Positions 1 through 9,274 of a stretch of DNA of 64,000 nucleotides are shown here, piece after piece. The notes under the pieces are model-generated. The model was not told where the DNA came from, made no database searches, and worked only from the letters and a program-made list of their open reading frames with translations. The translations under genes and the position numbers were made by a program. This DNA is from Cyanobacterium sp. T60_A2020_053 (GTDB lineage Bacteria > Cyanobacteriota > Cyanobacteriia > Cyanobacteriales > Cyanobacteriaceae). How positions within the stretch are numbered: the first letter of the stretch is position 1; the number at the start of each line of letters is the position of its first letter. The stretch spans positions 1 through 64,000 of the forward strand of contig JACYMF010000058.1 of the NCBI GenBank assembly GCA_015272165.1. Reading direction: 5' to 3'.

Positions 1-100
1 CGCCCCTTTATAAGCCCCGTCTCCCGTTGATTTGAAGTGTCTTTTTTTTGTTGTCGCACAGCGGGTAAGGTTTGAGAGTCACCTCTCTCCCCTCCCCTAA

Positions 101-134
101 GAACCGTGGGTGACTGTTACCAATCACACGGCTC
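101..134 (-). ncRNA. Group II intron domain V
   Basis: This 34-nt hairpin reads GAGCCGUGUG...CACGGUUC on the minus strand, matching the conserved catalytic domain V of bacterial group II introns in length and in its closing GAGC/GUUC ends. It lies just downstream of the maturase stop, as expected. Confidence 0.88.
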
Positions 135-144
135 AAGCCTTACT

Positions 145-1479
145 TCAAGCCTTCAACTTGGATTTTGAATGTACCTGTTTATGACAAGCCTTGTGTAAGT
201 GTACAAGATTATCAGTGGAGTCATCACCACCATTTATCACAGGTACGATATGATGGGTTTCTATTTCTTCTCCATTGAACAAGTTTTCACCACATACAGG
301 ACATTTCCAATTTTGGTTAATGGCTACTTGATAGTATTTACTACCTTTTGCCCAGTAGTTTTTACCCTGTTTTAGTTTGCGGTTATTCCAATATTCACGG
401 AGTGAAGAGTCATCTGGACTGGCATCACCTTTTACTTTGATGTGCCTTTCAATCGCAATTTTACTGATGTCATTAAGGATGAGTTGTTTCTCCTTTCCTC
501 TTCTATCAGAGGTCTTACACATGAAAGTCCAGTTATCCCCCTTGAAGTAGTGAAAATATTTGTTCTTAACCCATGTTTTTGATTTCTTGGGGTGCCTTCT
601 TTTAGCCCAAAAATAGAGGGACATCACTACTCTATGATGTATGTAAGAGAAGGTTTCTTTGCTAATTACTCCTCTGTAGTAATTAGCAAAACCTCTGAGA
701 AGCGGATTCAACTTGGCGATGACTTCTTCTTGGGTATTTGCTTTCATATTAGATATAGTTGATTTTATCTTTTTGCAGAATGCTAGTACCTTTTCTTTCT
801 GAGGTTTTATCAGTAATTTACCTTTATACTGACGTATATTAAAACCGAGGAAGTCGAATCCTTCATCTATGTGAACTATCCTTGTCTTCTCAGTGCTGAT
901 TTCTAGTCCTCTTTCTTCTAACCATTGCTTTATCAGGATTAGCACGTCTTCTAGGTTTTGTTTTTCCTTCGCTGTTACGACAAAATCGTCAGCATAACGG
1001 ATGAATCCTAATTGTGGTCTTCTCCCCCATTTTGTCTTGGGTAGTTTCACACTTTTAATTAGTTCTTCTAATCCATGTAAACCAATATTGGCTAACAATG
1101 GACTTATCACACCACCTTGAGGAGTGCCTGTCTCGCTAGGGTTGTAAATACCGCTATCAATAAATCCAGCTTTTGGCATTTCCCATTCATTGACAAGTTT
1201 TACTCGCTGTGCAGGGGTGTTTATCACCTCCTTATCTATCCCTGCTGTTTGCTTTCCGTTATTGACTTGAGTAATTTGTCTAACACTTAGCAATAGATTT
1301 GATAGGCTTCTTATTAACAGTTTCTGCAATCTTCTCAACTGCTGACCCTGACTAAGTTTTCTAGCACGGAAGATTCGGCAACGCAAATTCTTAACAACTT
1401 TATGGGCTTTTTGCCAATTGATCTGACTCCAGTCCTCTAGTTGTCTTGTGTCTCCATTTATCAAAATTGCTTTTGACAT
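145..1479 (-). CDS. Group II intron maturase (LtrA-like) lacking central RT blocks
   Basis: This is an intron-encoded protein for splicing and retrohoming. The N-terminal RT-0 region (about residues 20-95) is normal. At about residue 100 the frame jumps straight to the block before TPQGGVISPLLANI (about 119-131), so RT blocks 1-3 and part of 4, roughly 110-120 residues in related maturases, are missing in frame. The missing part includes the first catalytic aspartate. The YADD motif (162-165), thumb/domain X and a C-terminal HNH nuclease (CPVCGENL...HHIVP...LHKACH, about 393-435) remain. Reverse transcription is therefore very unlikely; maturase or DNA-cleavage activity cannot be excluded. 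The ATG start lies at the end of the intron 5' region. Confidence 0.9.
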   Translation of the reverse strand: MSKAILINGDTRQLEDWSQINWQKAHKVVKNLRCRIFRARKLSQGQQLRRLQKLLIRSLSNLLLSVRQITQVNNGKQTAGIDKEVINTPAQRVKLVNEWEMPKAGFIDSGIYNPSETGTPQGGVISPLLANIGLHGLEELIKSVKLPKTKWGRRPQLGFIRYADDFVVTAKEKQNLEDVLILIKQWLEERGLEISTEKTRIVHIDEGFDFLGFNIRQYKGKLLIKPQKEKVLAFCKKIKSTISNMKANTQEEVIAKLNPLLRGFANYYRGVISKETFSYIHHRVVMSLYFWAKRRHPKKSKTWVKNKYFHYFKGDNWTFMCKTSDRRGKEKQLILNDISKIAIERHIKVKGDASPDDSSLREYWNNRKLKQGKNYWAKGSKYYQVAINQNWKCPVCGENLFNGEEIETHHIVPVINGGDDSTDNLVHLHKACHKQVHSKSKLKA

Positions 1480-2111
1480 CTAACTTTTAACTCCAATTTA
1501 GAATTATTGTTTTCTTTTCTGTCCGTATAAGACCCAAGAGAAGTCTGCTGTTCCTTTCGGTCAAGGGCAAATTTTGAACCCTTATCTCAGCCGTTACACC
1601 TGAGCATTCGCTTTTTTCTCTCATCTTCTGCCCTCCAGAGAGTTCCGTCTTTGTCGCCTCAGACCTACTCTTACGAGACTCTGTAGGGTTTACCCTGTTG
1701 TATCATCTTGAGTTTTCATGTAGTTAGGATGGTTGACTATTCTGCGAAGGGAATTTTGTTTCTACAACTAAATAACGTTAAAGTATTTAGTTCACCCTCT
1801 TACCATTTTGGTTAGAGCTTATCAGGGATAATTTAGCTCTTCGGACTATAACGCAGTTTAATCGCCAACTTAGACTATGTTCATCCTTCTACATCTTCCC
1901 TCTAGCTCCTTACCGTTTAATCCCTAACAGCTTCGGCTACATTTGGGGTCTGCATTCCACCTGTTTCGTTACCTACTAGGGTGTGACCGCACTTTGTGAT
2001 AGAGTGTTTTCCATGAGGGCTGGTGGTAGAAATCACCAGACGACTAGGTGTCGTAGTCAAAGTGACCAGTTCAGGTCGCACTCAACGGGAGTCCTCTTTT
2101 GACATTTTTAA

Positions 2112-2480
2112 GATAGTGTAGATGCTAAAATTCATGGTTATCAAGCTGGATGTGATATTTACTTAGCTAAACCTTTTCAAACTATTGAATTAATAGCCAT
2201 TGTCAAAAATCTTTTAGAAAGGTCTCAAGTTATTCAATCTGAACTTGTTTTCCCTCAAGATTATCCAGTTAATGATGATAATTTAGACATTAAATTAACC
2301 CCCAGAGAAATAGAAGTTTTACATTTATTAATGGATGGTTTTTCTAATAATAAAATTGCTGAAAATTTATATCTTAGTCCCAAAACTGTAGAAAAATATG
2401 TGGCTAATTTGCTGAAGAAGACGGGCGCTGAAAATCGTACCGAATTGGTTAGTTTTGCTTTTAAACATCATTTGCTTTAA
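2112..2480 (+). pseudogene. Response regulator (NarL/LuxR family), 3' remnant
   Basis: The open frame reads DSVDAKIHGYQAGCDIYLAKPF, the end of a receiver domain with its conserved Lys-Pro, then a linker and a LuxR-type helix-turn-helix (LTPREIEVLHLL, NNKIAENLYLSPKTVEKYV), ending at a TAA. The receiver N-terminus with the phospho-accepting aspartate is absent. An in-frame stop (2109-2111) and the group II intron on the opposite strand replace it. No matching 5' part is visible in bases 1-60, so any remaining 5' half would lie outside the window. Confidence 0.82.
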
Positions 2481-2668
2481 TGGAACAAAACGGTAAAGGT
2501 TAATTAAAAAATAGGGCGTTACTGAATTGTGTTCTGAAACATCAATGAATTACAACAAATATATAATACTCAAAATATTATTACTACTCTCTATTCCCTA
2601 CTCCAAGCAAAAACATATTTAAAATCAACAACGCCTGATAAATGTTTTCGGAAAGTGACAAAAGAGGG

Positions 2669-3322
2669 TTAAGATAAGCTGACGAGTTTCAAGGCTTCAT
2701 CACGAATACGACAGGAATCACAAACACCGCAAGGAGATTCTCCCCCTTGATAACAAGACCAAGTTTTTTCGATGGGTACATTCAATTCCAGCGCCCTCCG
2801 CACTATATCAACCTTACTGAGATTAACCAAAGGCGCAATTAACTGGGGAGAATTACCCTCGATGCCAACTTTAGAAGAAAGATTAGCTAAATGCTGAAAA
2901 GCCTGTAAATATTCTGGGCGACAATCTGGATAACCAGAATAATCCACCGCATTAATGCCCAGATAAATGGCAGTAGCGCCCCTCGCCTCAGCCAAAGAAA
3001 GGGCAATGGCAATAAACACCGTATTACGCCCCGGCACATAAGTAGAAGGAATTTGATTTGGTATCACCCCCCCATCGGGAATTATCATGGTTTCATCCGT
3101 GAGAGAAGACCCCCCCCAGAGGGATAAGTTAACATCAATGATATGATGCTCGGTAATGCCCAGACATTGAGCGACGGAGTGCGCTGCTTCCAATTCCTTA
3201 GAGTGCCTCTGCCCATAACGAAAAGATAGCGCCATCACCTCATAACCATCCGCCATGGCAATAGCCGCGCTAGTGGCAGAATCCAAACCCCCTGATAATA
3301 AAACAATTGCTTTTTTCGTCAT
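2669..3322 (-). CDS. queC: 7-cyano-7-deazaguanine synthase QueC
   Basis: This enzyme makes preQ0 from 7-carboxy-7-deazaguanine, ammonia and ATP in the queuosine pathway. The N-terminal PP-loop SGGLDSAT (about 10-17) binds ATP. Four C-terminal cysteines (C190, C198, C201, C204 in [15 protein letters not shown]) form the zinc site. Length (217 aa) is normal and the frame begins with ATG. No other queuosine gene is nearby. The next gene, DUF3120-like, is divergent. Confidence 0.95.
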   Translation of the reverse strand: MTKKAIVLLSGGLDSATSAAIAMADGYEVMALSFRYGQRHSKELEAAHSVAQCLGITEHHIIDVNLSLWGGSSLTDETMIIPDGGVIPNQIPSTYVPGRNTVFIAIALSLAEARGATAIYLGINAVDYSGYPDCRPEYLQAFQHLANLSSKVGIEGNSPQLIAPLVNLSKVDIVRRALELNVPIEKTWSCYQGGESPCGVCDSCRIRDEALKLVSLS

Positions 3323-3489
3323 ATGCTTTACAATTTGCTATAATTTTGTTATACCCCCCTAGGGGATAATCTTAAACGTGTTAAACAATAGTAATTCTTA
3401 GTTTAAAATTGCTAATACTCAAAATTTGGTTTTATTATTAAAATACATTAAGATTTAAGTAAAGATAAGTAAAGATATTCTAAGCAATT

Positions 3490-4233
3490 TTGTTTAATCA
3501 TACCCTATTTTCCCAAATCAGCGCCTTTGTTCCCTCCACAGTCAGTGTAGTTAATAACTACTGTGTGGCGTGGTGGTGGCAAAAGGAAAAACGTCAAAGC
3601 GTTTTAATATTCCTAGCTTCAGCGTTTCTCGTTTCCGTGCCAGTTTTCTTCCAAGCGCCCCTCGTGCGCATCTTGCCTTCTCTCAGTTTAATTTTAACCC
3701 TCCCCTGGGTATATTTTGCCCTGAGAGTGCGCCGTAACCCTGATACTTATATTTGGGGCGATATTCTTATTGGTTTTAGCTGGAGTTGGTTTTGTGGCTC
3801 AATTTATTGGGGATGGCTACGGTGGTATCCTGCCATTCATATTCCCATTGAAGCCGTGGGGTTGCCTTTTGCTTTATGGGGCATTTGGCGTGGTAAAGGC
3901 TTAATCGGTAATTATTTTTATCTAGGCTCATTGATAGGCACAGCCGTTACAGATTTATACTTTTATATCGATGGTTTGATACCTTATTGGCAGAAAATTA
4001 TGATTTCTGATCCTAACCTTGTGCAGCCCATTTTACAGGGCGCCATAACCCAAGTCAACACCGTTTGGGGTATTAGTTGGGCAATCCTTCTCGCTAATCT
4101 GTTACTAGCAATTAGTCTCTACGCTTTGCAGAAAAAACAACTGCATTATTTAGCTTTGGGGGGCGCTGTTTTAAGTACCATTTTCACTGATGGACTATTT
4201 CTAGTGGTGGCATACTTTGGTGGTAATGCGTAA
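3490..4233 (+). CDS. DUF3120-like cyanobacterial membrane protein
   Basis: This is a multi-pass membrane protein of 247 residues with about six hydrophobic segments and a central WGDILIGFSWSW...GWLRW block that I associate with the cyanobacterial DUF3120 family. Function is unknown. The frame has no early ATG and probably starts at TTG (3490), so the exact start is uncertain. It is transcribed divergently from queC. Confidence 0.75.
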   Translation: MFNHTLFSQISAFVPSTVSVVNNYCVAWWWQKEKRQSVLIFLASAFLVSVPVFFQAPLVRILPSLSLILTLPWVYFALRVRRNPDTYIWGDILIGFSWSWFCGSIYWGWLRWYPAIHIPIEAVGLPFALWGIWRGKGLIGNYFYLGSLIGTAVTDLYFYIDGLIPYWQKIMISDPNLVQPILQGAITQVNTVWGISWAILLANLLLAISLYALQKKQLHYLALGGAVLSTIFTDGLFLVVAYFGGNA

Positions 4234-4486
4234 GTATATATGCTCATATTTTGGTTACGGTGAAGACAATTTTTCGGTCATATTTTATACAATTAAAGAT
4301 TTGCCCAGAAATTTGTGACGATAAACACAATAATTCAACTTTCATAAACTTTTGTTAAGTAAATGTCTTGATGACTAAGTGTAAAACCGTAACATTGTGT
4401 AGTATAACTTGCGTAATTTTGCTGATTACAGATAATTCTATCTATGGTAAATTGCATTCAAGAAAATAAAAAAAGGAGAGCCTAAG

Positions 4487-4642
4487 ATGAAATTCTGTTT
4501 AAAATGTAAAGGTAGTGGCAAAATTTTAGAGCAAAGATTATCCGACTATGTAAACTCCTTTGATTATTACCCTATTGCTTGTCCAAATTGTAAAGGTCAA
4601 GGAATGTTAAACACTAAAAAGAATATCAGTAAAAGTTATTAA
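4487..4642 (+). CDS. 51-residue CXXCXGXG zinc-binding mini-protein
   Basis: This short ORF has a strong ribosome site (AAAGGAGAG) six bases before its ATG. The product carries two DnaJ-type CXXCXGXG motifs (CLKCKGSG near the N-terminus and CPNCKGQG about 30 residues later), which together could form one four-cysteine zinc finger like the DnaJ cysteine-rich domain. Nothing else of DnaJ is present. Possible roles are a small chaperone-like or thiol-binding factor; this is inference. A roughly 250-bp non-coding leader precedes it. Confidence 0.8.
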   Translation: MKFCLKCKGSGKILEQRLSDYVNSFDYYPIACPNCKGQGMLNTKKNISKSY

Positions 4643-4775
4643 TGAGTTAGTTTAGATAAACTAATTTTTAACATTAATTTAACTAACCACATCGAGGTCA
4701 TACTATCTTGAAAAGTAATAGCGAAAGTGGGTACAAATAAATGATATTAACCCACTTTCAAACTTTTAGACAAAA

Positions 4776-5951
4776 CTAAAACTCAACAAATAAAGAAGAT
4801 AATACCGTATTAGAATATAAAAAACCATCAGGGTCTGTTAATTTTAGATTACTATTACTCTCAGAAAAAATAACCCAATTATCTTTAATATAAGGTTGTA
4901 AACAGTGTAATATTCTACTAACAATATTTTGCCCGAATTTAACTTCAATGTCGGCTAAATTAACGCCTTCTTGCAGTCTTAAACCTAACATTAAAGTTTC
5001 TAAAAGTTGATCAGTTTCCTCTGTAGTATCCACTTCCATATAACCTTGATTCTGCTGTAATTGTCGTACAAAATCAAAATATTCTTGACGAGTACGAGGG
5101 CGAGTATATCTTTTATTGCTAACATAACTAGCAGCGCCCATGCCGAAACCATAATAGGGCTGATTACGCCAATAAGTTAAATTATGACGAGATTCATAAC
5201 CCTGTGAAGCATAATTACAGATTTCATAATGTTGATAACCATTTTCTCGTAAAGTTTCCGAAGCGATACAATACATTTGGGCGCTGACATCATCAGGAGG
5301 AAGGGGTTTATCTCCAGCTTGATATTTTTTGCCAAAAACCGTGCCAGACTCCAACACTAAATCATAACAAGAAATATGGCGAGGTTGTAAATCCAGCGCC
5401 CTCCGCACCGATTCGCGCCAATCGGATAAAGTTTGTTGCGGTAAACCAGAAATTAAATCTAAACTCCAATTATCAAAACCCACTTCATGAATGTAATTGA
5501 CACCTTGATAAATGTCATTGAGAGAGTGAGTGCGCCCACAATTAGCTAATAAGTTATCTTGGAAAGATTGCACCCCTAAACTAAGTCGATTAATACCTAA
5601 TTTTTTATATTCTTGTAATTGTTCTAAATTGAAAGTAGCTGGATCAATTTCCAAAGAAATTTCTGCATTTTTACTAACATTAAAACAATTATGAATAGTT
5701 GTAAAAATTTCTTGTAAACCTTGTAAATGAAGTAAAGATGGAGTGCCACCACCAAAAAAAATAGTTTCGATAATTGCTGAATTATTTTCAGCAGTTACAG
5801 CTATTTCTTCACATAAAAAACTAACATATTCTTTTTGCCAATTAGAATATTTACTACCAGCAGAATCACCTAAAACAGTGACGGGAAAATCACAATAAAA
5901 ACAACGGCGACGACAAAAAGGAATATGAATATAAACAGCAGAAATGGACAT
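4776..5951 (-). CDS. hemW: Radical SAM heme chaperone HemW-like
   Basis: This is a radical SAM protein of the HemW/HemN family with the iron-sulfur motif CRRRCFYC (C13, C17, C20 from the chosen start), a GGGTPS glycine block and a HemN C-terminal domain. Members bind and deliver heme and are often misannotated as coproporphyrinogen dehydrogenase. The reading frame stays open 54 codons further upstream to 6113, but that part lies over a heptamer repeat array and is not family sequence. The ATG at 5949-5951 (MSISAVYIHIPF) matches the usual start. Confidence 0.85.
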   Translation of the reverse strand: MSISAVYIHIPFCRRRCFYCDFPVTVLGDSAGSKYSNWQKEYVSFLCEEIAVTAENNSAIIETIFFGGGTPSLLHLQGLQEIFTTIHNCFNVSKNAEISLEIDPATFNLEQLQEYKKLGINRLSLGVQSFQDNLLANCGRTHSLNDIYQGVNYIHEVGFDNWSLDLISGLPQQTLSDWRESVRRALDLQPRHISCYDLVLESGTVFGKKYQAGDKPLPPDDVSAQMYCIASETLRENGYQHYEICNYASQGYESRHNLTYWRNQPYYGFGMGAASYVSNKRYTRPRTRQEYFDFVRQLQQNQGYMEVDTTEETDQLLETLMLGLRLQEGVNLADIEVKFGQNIVSRILHCLQPYIKDNWVIFSESNSNLKLTDPDGFLYSNTVLSSLFVEF

Positions 5952-5957
5952 AAAATA

Positions 5958-6000
5958 ATTGGGAATTATGGACAATTGACAATGGATAATTGATAATGAT
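5958..6000. repeat. Heptamer array (TTGTCCA/TTATCAA type)
   Basis: A degenerate 7-bp tandem array (GACAATT, GATAATT units) sits just upstream of hemW and creates the false N-terminal extension of that frame. Confidence 0.75.
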
Positions 6001-6121
6001 GAGGTTTTATTATCCCCGTGTCGTATCTGTAATCTTGTACTTTTGACTATATTTTTATCAAAAAAAGTATAATTTTTACATTTTATCGACCTTTTTAATA
6101 TGACTAATATCAAGTCAGTTT

Positions 6122-6245
6122 GATCAATTAAAAATAATCTTAGTTTAATTTATTAAACGAAATACTATTGGTTCCGTGTAATTCATTACACGGTGGGTAA
6201 AGTGGGAAGATAAAATCTACTTGTAACAAACAAATTGTCTAAACT
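6122..6245 (+). repeat. Double-hairpin repeat, copy 1
   Basis: About 120 bp with two perfect inverted repeats: GTTTAAT..ATTAAAC (6143-6158) and CCGTGTAAT..ATTACACGG (6174-6193). Related copies lie at 11361-11484 and, inverted, at 22181-22302. With the neighbouring heptamer array it fills the 343-bp gap between hemW and the ABC permease; no gene is visible in that gap. Confidence 0.88.
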
Positions 6246-6294
6246 TAAAGTCATTATCCGTTACTGTAGCCATGATAAATATAAATCTTTAAAT

Positions 6295-7173
6295 CTAACT
6301 TTGAGTGTAACGAGAAAGAATTAGATTAGCGATAGAAAGTACCAAAATCACCGCAAATAAAACCAAACCGATAGCACAAGCATAATTAATATCTAAATCC
6401 TGAAAAGCCTTCTCATAAATATAATATACCACAGTTTTTGAGCTATTTTGAGGACCACCCTGAGTTAATAAATAGACTTCCTCAAATACCTTAGTAGCGC
6501 TTAAAGCGGAAATTACCGCCACCAAAAAAAGATAAGGCTTCATTAAAGGGATAGTAATATCAAAATGTTTTTGCCAACCATCAGAGCCATCCAGCGCCCC
6601 TGCCTCGTATAATTCATTAGGTATGCCCTGTAAACCAGCCAAATAAATAACCATATAGTAACCCAACCCCTTCCAGATAGTTACCACCATCACACTCCAA
6701 ATTGCCCAATTAGGGCTAGTTAACCAAGGCAAACCCTGACTAAAACCCAAAGCCAACCAAAATTGATTAAAAATACCATTAGATAAATACAGCGCCCTCC
6801 ACATGATACCAGCCACCACCATGGAAATCACCACCGGAGTATAATAAGCGCCCCTAAACCAGGCAATTCCCCGTAGTTTTTGATTAACTAAAATAGCTAA
6901 AAACAGAGGAATAATCACAAGAATAGGTACAACTCCCACTATATAAATTAAACTATTTAATAAAATTTTTCTTAATAACTCATCTTGCCAAAGACGCTGA
7001 AAATTAGCGCCCCCCACCCACTGAGGAGAAGCAGTTAAATCATAACCATAACTAGAAAAACTAAGACTAAAGGCTTGAAAAGCAGGGTAAAAAACAATAA
7101 CAGTTAAAACCGCTAAAGCAGGAAACAAAAATAAAAAAGGCGATAATTTACGCCATAAAACTAAATTTTTCAT
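6295..7173 (-). CDS. Sugar ABC transporter permease (MalF/UgpA type)
   Basis: This is an inner-membrane permease of 292 residues with six predicted membrane segments. The cytoplasmic EAA loop is clear (YEAGALDGSDGWQKHF.ITIPLMKP, about 190-210). It would import a carbohydrate with a second permease, a binding protein and an ATPase. None of these lies nearby, so the partners must be elsewhere or the gene is an orphan. The substrate cannot be told. Confidence 0.88.
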   Translation of the reverse strand: MKNLVLWRKLSPFLFLFPALAVLTVIVFYPAFQAFSLSFSSYGYDLTASPQWVGGANFQRLWQDELLRKILLNSLIYIVGVVPILVIIPLFLAILVNQKLRGIAWFRGAYYTPVVISMVVAGIMWRALYLSNGIFNQFWLALGFSQGLPWLTSPNWAIWSVMVVTIWKGLGYYMVIYLAGLQGIPNELYEAGALDGSDGWQKHFDITIPLMKPYLFLVAVISALSATKVFEEVYLLTQGGPQNSSKTVVYYIYEKAFQDLDINYACAIGLVLFAVILVLSIANLILSRYTQS

Positions 7174-7223
7174 CTCTTAAAATATTACCTAGGGGTTGCT
7201 AAAAAAATGGTGTCGAGAGGATA

Positions 7224-7262
7224 AATGAATTATGAATTATGAATTATGAGTTATGAATTATG
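7224..7262. repeat. Heptamer array (TTATGAA)
   Basis: Five or so tandem ATGAATT/TTATGAA units lie between the ABC permease and the next array. Confidence 0.8.
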
Positions 7263-7299
7263 TAGTTTTAATGCTTAATTGTTGATGTGTAAATTCTAA

Positions 7300-7351
7300 A
7301 TTATCAATTGTCCATTATCAATTATCAATTGTCCATTGTCCATTGTCAATT
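7300..7351. repeat. Heptamer array (TTGTCCA/TTATCAA)
   Basis: About seven tandem 7-bp units mixing TTATCAA and TTGTCCA lie just downstream of the methyltransferase stop. Confidence 0.82.
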
Positions 7352-7374
7352 TGCCCTCACGACACCACTTTTAA

Positions 7375-8454
7375 TTAAAAAGACTTAGTCGCTACCCAAT
7401 ATTTACTAAAAGCATGGATATTGACAGACTCCACATGAAATCCCGATTTCTCCAAATGCTCTTCCATATTATCGTTAATATAATCATTGTAAAACGGTTC
7501 ATGGTAAGCACGGGGAAAATTACCCATCATTACCTCCAACTCAGGAGAATCAGAAAGTTGTATGGAATCACAAATCACCATCACCCCCCCCGGTTGTAAC
7601 ACTCGATAGGATTCCTCAATCACCTGTTTACGAATAGGTTTGGGTAACTCATGAAATAAAAACACATTGCTGATAGCCTGAAAATAATTATCCTGATAAG
7701 GCATGGCTTCCCCCTTTCCTTCCATTAACTGAGGTAATTCCTCAGGGAATTGAGATAATAAATAGCGGTTAGCTTCCCGGAGATAGGCGCTGGATAAATC
7801 AATACCGTAAAGAGAAGCATCAGGAAAAGTCGCCCTTAGTAGTTTTAATGTTCTTCCTGTGCCACAAGCCACATCTAAAATTTTGGTGTCTTGACTGAAA
7901 CGAGGTAATTTTTCTTTTAAAGGTTTGAGGATACGGCGGCGCATAGCATCAGCGATGCCACTAAAGAGAATTTCCACTTGTAAATCGTAAATTTGGGCTG
8001 AATTATCGCTTAAGTAACCATCGGTTTGATAATGGAAATTACGGCGATAATATTGCGGATATTTTTCTAAATCAATATTTGTCGGTAAATCAATAAAGTT
8101 TTTCTGTTGTACTCGATACCATGCCAAAGGATGATCCCATAATAGTTTGACATAGTTAGACAGAAAATAACCCACATCACCATCAAAAAGAATTTCGTAA
8201 GGATAAACCCCTTGTTTGGCGTCTTGCCAATCCTCTTCGGTAATTTGACTAAATCTTTCTTGCAGAATTTTAAAAACTTCTGGCGTTAAAGGAATAAGTT
8301 GATTATCTTCAGTGGGGAAAAGAGTATCTTTTAATTGAGTAAAGAAGTTTTTGTGGGCGACGCTGACAACTGCTTTAAGTTGTTGCCAAGTTTGATAGCT
8401 ATTTTTGAGCAGGTTATCAACTAAAAATGTTTCGATGTTAGAACTTGCAGTCAT
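7375..8454 (-). CDS. Class I SAM-dependent methyltransferase
   Basis: Predicted soluble methyltransferase of 359 residues. The C-terminal half is a Rossmann methyltransferase with motif I ILDVACGTGRT (about 192-202), an acidic motif II (LYGIDLSS) and a motif-IV-like VFLFHELP. The N-terminal ~170 residues are a conserved extension of unknown role. The frame is open 18 codons further upstream, but MTASSNIE (ATG at 8452-8454) is the more natural start. The substrate is unknown. It is divergent from the DUF4330-like gene. Confidence 0.82.
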   Translation of the reverse strand: MTASSNIETFLVDNLLKNSYQTWQQLKAVVSVAHKNFFTQLKDTLFPTEDNQLIPLTPEVFKILQERFSQITEEDWQDAKQGVYPYEILFDGDVGYFLSNYVKLLWDHPLAWYRVQQKNFIDLPTNIDLEKYPQYYRRNFHYQTDGYLSDNSAQIYDLQVEILFSGIADAMRRRILKPLKEKLPRFSQDTKILDVACGTGRTLKLLRATFPDASLYGIDLSSAYLREANRYLLSQFPEELPQLMEGKGEAMPYQDNYFQAISNVFLFHELPKPIRKQVIEESYRVLQPGGVMVICDSIQLSDSPELEVMMGNFPRAYHEPFYNDYINDNMEEHLEKSGFHVESVNIHAFSKYWVATKSF

Positions 8455-8610
8455 TTTTGAGGAAATATTAAAAATTATTACGGTTATGTTAATAATTGTA
8501 TCTCTCAATTTTCCCCTTTGACAAAATATGGGTCTAACTCAGCCGTTGAAGTAATCAAGAAATGCTATATTTTTGATTGTTAATCAATATGGTCAAAAAT
8601 ATAGGTAACG

Positions 8611-9150
8611 ATGAAAATTATTGATAGTAAAGGGCGTTTATTTGGCAAGATCAACTTGTTGGATTTAGGGGCGCTGATGGTAGTCATTTTAGCTCTGGTA
8701 GGCATCTTTATTGTACCCGGTTCATCTGGTTCTCTTGCCCAAGTGGTGGGGGGTACGACGGGCGCTGAAACCGTTAAAATAACCCTTTTAGTGAGAGGTT
8801 TAGCTTCCCAAAATTCCTCTGATACAGTAGCAGAGTTTAATCAAGATATAGAAATGAATGTTATTGTTAGAAACGAACCAGCCGGAAAAGTCAAAATTGC
8901 TCAGGCTGAGGAATTACCTAATAATGTGGTAGTAAATCAACCCGATGGCACAGTTAAAGCATTATTAGACCCTCGCCCCATCGTTAACAATAGCACTGAT
9001 ATGATTCTGACCATGACAAGTACAGGACAAAACACCAATGATGGTTATGTGGTGGCAAATCAAAAAGTCAAAATTGGTACGGTATTAGAATTAGATAATC
9101 CTCGTTATAACTTCCGTGGCACGGTGATTGGTGTAGAAACAGCCGATTAA
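8611..9150 (+). CDS. DUF4330-like membrane-anchored protein
   Basis: 179 residues: a short polar N-terminus (MKIIDSKGRLFGKINLLD), one membrane helix (about 18-38), then an exported domain with a repeated pattern ending KVKIGTVLELDN. I recognise the cyanobacterial DUF4330 family from the N-terminal signature; its function is unknown. psbV follows 124 bp downstream on the same strand. Confidence 0.72.
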   Translation: MKIIDSKGRLFGKINLLDLGALMVVILALVGIFIVPGSSGSLAQVVGGTTGAETVKITLLVRGLASQNSSDTVAEFNQDIEMNVIVRNEPAGKVKIAQAEELPNNVVVNQPDGTVKALLDPRPIVNNSTDMILTMTSTGQNTNDGYVVANQKVKIGTVLELDNPRYNFRGTVIGVETAD

Positions 9151-9274
9151 ATTCTTAAAATATTAACAAAAGTTTACAAATCCTCGTCAAATAAACACCT
9201 GTTTTAAGGGAAAATAGTTAACGTATGATTTTTTAATCTCAGAAAAATACTAAAAAAATATTAGTTTGCTAATT

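Larger units (their letters stand above)
62..2081 (-). mobile_element. Group II intron (ORF-containing, maturase internally deleted)
   Basis: On the minus strand the element begins with GTGCGACCTGA (start at about 2081), the usual GUGYG 5' end. A long untranslated domain I-III region follows (about 1480-2081), then a maturase ORF, a 34-nt domain V hairpin (101-134) and a domain VI-like hairpin (about 65-100). It lies next to a response-regulator remnant. Exact ends are uncertain: the 3' end is placed just after the CCTTACCC stretch, and a second GTGCGAC lies a few bases beyond it. About 30 bases of unexplained sequence separate the 5' end from recognisable response-regulator codons. Confidence 0.85.

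Noticed and set aside
5952..6113. N-terminal extension of HemW (54 extra codons)
   Set aside because: Encoded by heptamer repeats and AT-rich leader; family members start at MSISAVYIHIPF.
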